The notes below the pieces were generated by a model, which worked only from the letters and a program-made list of their open reading frames with translations, made no database searches and was not told where the DNA came from. Of a DNA stretch of 64,000 bases, positions 62,389 to 64,000 are shown piece after piece; position 1 is the stretch's first letter, and every line of letters starts with the position of its first letter. Made by a program: the position numbers and the translations under genes. This DNA comes from JAWXBR01 sp034440235 (GTDB taxonomy: Bacteria > Bacteroidota > Ignavibacteria > Kapaibacteriales > Kapaibacteriaceae): NCBI GenBank assembly GCA_034440235.1, contig JAWXBR010000005.1, positions 62,001-126,000 of the forward strand. Direction: 5' to 3'.

Positions 62389-62937
62389 TTAGGGTTGCAG
62401 TACTTCGGCTTCTGTGAAAGGGGCTACCCTGGCTGTTGTTTTCTCGCGTTCAGCTTTTACGTCGTCTGCCGACACTGCAGCGCCTGCATTTCCAAACGAG
62501 GAGCGGACATATGTAAGCACGTCAGCAATTTCGGCGTCCGACAACTGGTCTTTCCAGGCGGCCATCTGGCCATTGATGGAAACGCCATTACGGACAATGG
62601 GACCCTTTAAGCCGTGCAGAACAATACGTACAGCCACGTTGGCATCTCCAATGGCGAGCGCCGATCCAGCAAGAGGTGGGATGTTATTTCCCGGCACACC
62701 CTTGCCGTTACCGAGGTGGCAGGCTGCACAAATACGTCCGTAAACGGCCTTGCCAGGTCCACCAGCCGCAACATCACCAGCAGCAGGTTTCGGCGTTGGG
62801 TCGTTAAATACGGGCGGATCTTCCATTGATGTGAACAGACCTCCGACGTTGCAACCAGCAACGAGCACAGCAACAGACAGGATGGCACCTAGGCGCGCAG
62901 CAATTCCCCAAGATTTCGAAAGGCGCGTAATCTGCAT
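62389..62937 (-). CDS. Monoheme cytochrome c lipoprotein
   Basis: 182 residues. A lipoprotein signal (LGAILSVAVLVAGC) and a Pro-rich spacer precede a class I cytochrome c domain with CAACH (IYGRICAACHLGNGKG) and a methionine ligand in GQMAAWKDQLSDAEIADV. It is the first gene of the respiratory cluster, 31 bases before subunit II, and probably carries electrons from ACIII to CuA. Confidence 0.92.
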   Translation of the reverse strand: MQITRLSKSWGIAARLGAILSVAVLVAGCNVGGLFTSMEDPPVFNDPTPKPAAGDVAAGGPGKAVYGRICAACHLGNGKGVPGNNIPPLAGSALAIGDANVAVRIVLHGLKGPIVRNGVSINGQMAAWKDQLSDAEIADVLTYVRSSFGNAGAAVSADDVKAEREKTTARVAPFTEAEVLQP

Positions 62938-63027
62938 GCGGACGGGTCCTTACAAGAGATGAAATCGTCGAAGCCATCAAAAATACGAGAGGCGCGGCAC
63001 GTGTGAAAGTGGCCGGCTCACTTAACC
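62938..63027. promoter_or_regulatory. Probable promoter region of the respiratory cluster
   Basis: 90 bases between the epimerase stop and the cytochrome c start on the same strand. It must hold the promoter of the 16-gene respiratory unit unless it is read from the epimerase. No clear promoter hexamers or terminator are seen. Confidence 0.35.
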
Positions 63028-63954
63028 TTACCGAGGCTGCTTCCTGAACCACTCTACAGTTTCACGAATACCGTCAGCCAGATCAATTTCCGGCGCCCAT
63101 CCGGTGGCATTTTTTAGCTTCTGGAATGAGGCAACGCCTTGAGGTGGATCACCTGCTTTTGACGGACCTCGTTCGATTGGCGTAGGCACTTCTTCAAGAG
63201 ATTTCTGCATTTCTGCCACAAGATTGTTCACACTGGTTTCGGTCCCCGTACAAACATTAAATGTGCCTTCAAGACCTGCCAGAAATACCAACAAGTTTGC
63301 CCGTGAAACATCGGCGACATGCACATAATCGCGACGCTGCTCTCCGTCCCCATTTATAGTTGCGGATTTTCCGGAAAGCCAACGCTCAAGAACAATTCCA
63401 ATAACACCAGCTTCGCCGAATGGGTTCTGCCGAGGGCCGTAAACATTGGTATAGCGTAGACTAACACACTTCATGGTTCCTAAAGCAGAGTAGTATTCTG
63501 CATACAGTTCCATAGAGCGTTTTGCGACGCCATAAGGCGAAATCGGACGCTCCTTGGTGGCTTCCGTAGCAGGATATACGTCTGCAATTCCGTATACACC
63601 ACCTGCACTCGAGGCAAGTGTAACGTGTCGCACACCAGTGCGATACGCCGCGTCAAGAACTCGAATCGAACCGAGAATGTTGTTCTCTGCATCATAAAGA
63701 GGTTTATGAACGCTTGTACGCAGTTCTATCTGTCCTGCGTGATGACTAACAGCGTCAAACTTTTCTTTCTCGAACAACGCATCGAGTGCATCGGTCGTGA
63801 CGTCGATACGTTCGGTTCTGGCACCATCTGGAATGTTCGCTTCCTTGCCACAAGAAAAGTTGTCAACAATAACCACATCGTGTCCCTCGGCCAGAAATAA
63901 CTCCGCCAAATTCGAGCCGATGAATCCCGCTCCTCCCGTTACACAGATTTTCAT
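63028..63954 (-). CDS. NAD-dependent nucleotide-sugar epimerase/dehydratase
   Basis: 308 residues, extended short-chain dehydrogenase. N-terminal GGAGFIGSNLAELFLAEGHD binds NAD; the catalytic Thr/Ser-Tyr-Lys triad appears as SSAGGVYG followed by the YxxxK of ISPYGVAKRSMELYAEYY. NVYGPRQNPFGEAGVI and RRDYVHVADVSRAN complete the UDP-glucose 4-epimerase-like pattern. It makes a sugar nucleotide for surface glycans. Its ATG overlaps the stop of the upstream partial gene (ATGA). Confidence 0.9.
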   Translation of the reverse strand: MKICVTGGAGFIGSNLAELFLAEGHDVVIVDNFSCGKEANIPDGARTERIDVTTDALDALFEKEKFDAVSHHAGQIELRTSVHKPLYDAENNILGSIRVLDAAYRTGVRHVTLASSAGGVYGIADVYPATEATKERPISPYGVAKRSMELYAEYYSALGTMKCVSLRYTNVYGPRQNPFGEAGVIGIVLERWLSGKSATINGDGEQRRDYVHVADVSRANLLVFLAGLEGTFNVCTGTETSVNNLVAEMQKSLEEVPTPIERGPSKAGDPPQGVASFQKLKNATGWAPEIDLADGIRETVEWFRKQPR

Positions 63955-64000
63955 GCCGTTACCTTGAACGCTCGTGCAGCGATATCGCGCCGATACGTTT
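63951..64000 (-). CDS. C-terminal tail of an unidentified gene at the window edge
   Basis: The frame whose TGA (63951-63953) overlaps the epimerase ATG reads TYRRDIAARAFKVTA to its stop. Only 15 residues are visible, so the family is unknown; a glycosyltransferase is plausible from the local gene content and from the overlap style. Confidence 0.4.
   Translation of the reverse strand, partial: TYRRDIAARAFKVTA

Overview
The window looks like chromosomal DNA of an aerobic, Gram-negative member of the FCB group (Bacteroidota / Ignavibacteria / Kapabacteria relatives). The evidence is a type IX secretion (T9SS) pair (PorU-like sorting peptidase and PorV-like barrel), three proteins with T9SS-type C-terminal domains, an alternative complex III (ActABCDEF) linked to an A2-type cytochrome c oxidase, and a fused E1 alpha/beta 2-oxoacid dehydrogenase. 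Gene density is high. Neighbours commonly overlap by ATGA, GTGA or TAATG junctions. I see no insertion sequence, phage, CRISPR array or rRNA; one tRNA is present. The phylum assignment is inferred from gene content, not from a marker tree.

Layout. 1-7.8 kb: surface polysaccharide genes, with two GT4 glycosyltransferases leftward, then rightward a Wzz-like chain-length protein, an O-antigen ligase/polymerase-like protein, a PBP2-type transpeptidase and a membrane GT2, followed by a secreted MsrB. 8.5-15.1 kb: leftward RND efflux operon (tolC-like, tetR, adaptor, pump). 15.2-18.5 kb: leftward WbaP/WcaJ-like sugar-phosphate transferase and a GT4-HAD fusion. 18.6-22.7 kb: UvrD-like helicase and the fused E1, with a 19-bp tandem array between them. 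22.8-30.3 kb: T9SS cargo protein, glyA, tsaD, cinA, rplS and an EF-G-like GTPase. 30.3-34.0 kb: two small exported proteins, a P5C dehydrogenase and a DedA protein. 34.1-39.1 kb: porU-porV. 39.3-41.2 kb: three tandem AhpD-like genes and tRNA-Gly. 41.2-43.3 kb: lipB and lpdA. 43.4-47.1 kb: accessory stretch with a large T9SS-secreted beta-propeller protein and two small genes that each appear broken by a single-base (-1) frameshift. 47.3-62.9 kb: one leftward respiratory cluster of 16 genes. 63.0-64.0 kb: a nucleotide-sugar epimerase and the tail of another gene.

How it fits together. In the respiratory cluster ACIII would oxidise quinol, a small lipoprotein cytochrome c could carry electrons, and the oxidase would reduce oxygen; heme A synthesis (CtaA, CtaB) and copper delivery (SCO) are built into the same operon. 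LipB, Lpd and the fused E1 serve lipoate-dependent 2-oxoacid dehydrogenases. PorU/PorV would export the C-terminal-domain proteins at 22.8 and 43.8 kb. The polysaccharide genes at 1-7.8, 15-18 and 63-64 kb probably build a surface glycan.

The most unusual signal is not a gene. The octamer AAGGGGCT (or its complement AGCCCCTT) occurs about 20 times by my count, against about 2 expected, on both strands, in all coding frames and between genes. Other leads are the frameshifted, 20-cysteine exported protein, the GT4-HAD fusion with a hexapeptide-repeat linker behind an eight-G tract, His-rich tails on three respiratory subunits, and the tandem array directly upstream of the helicase.
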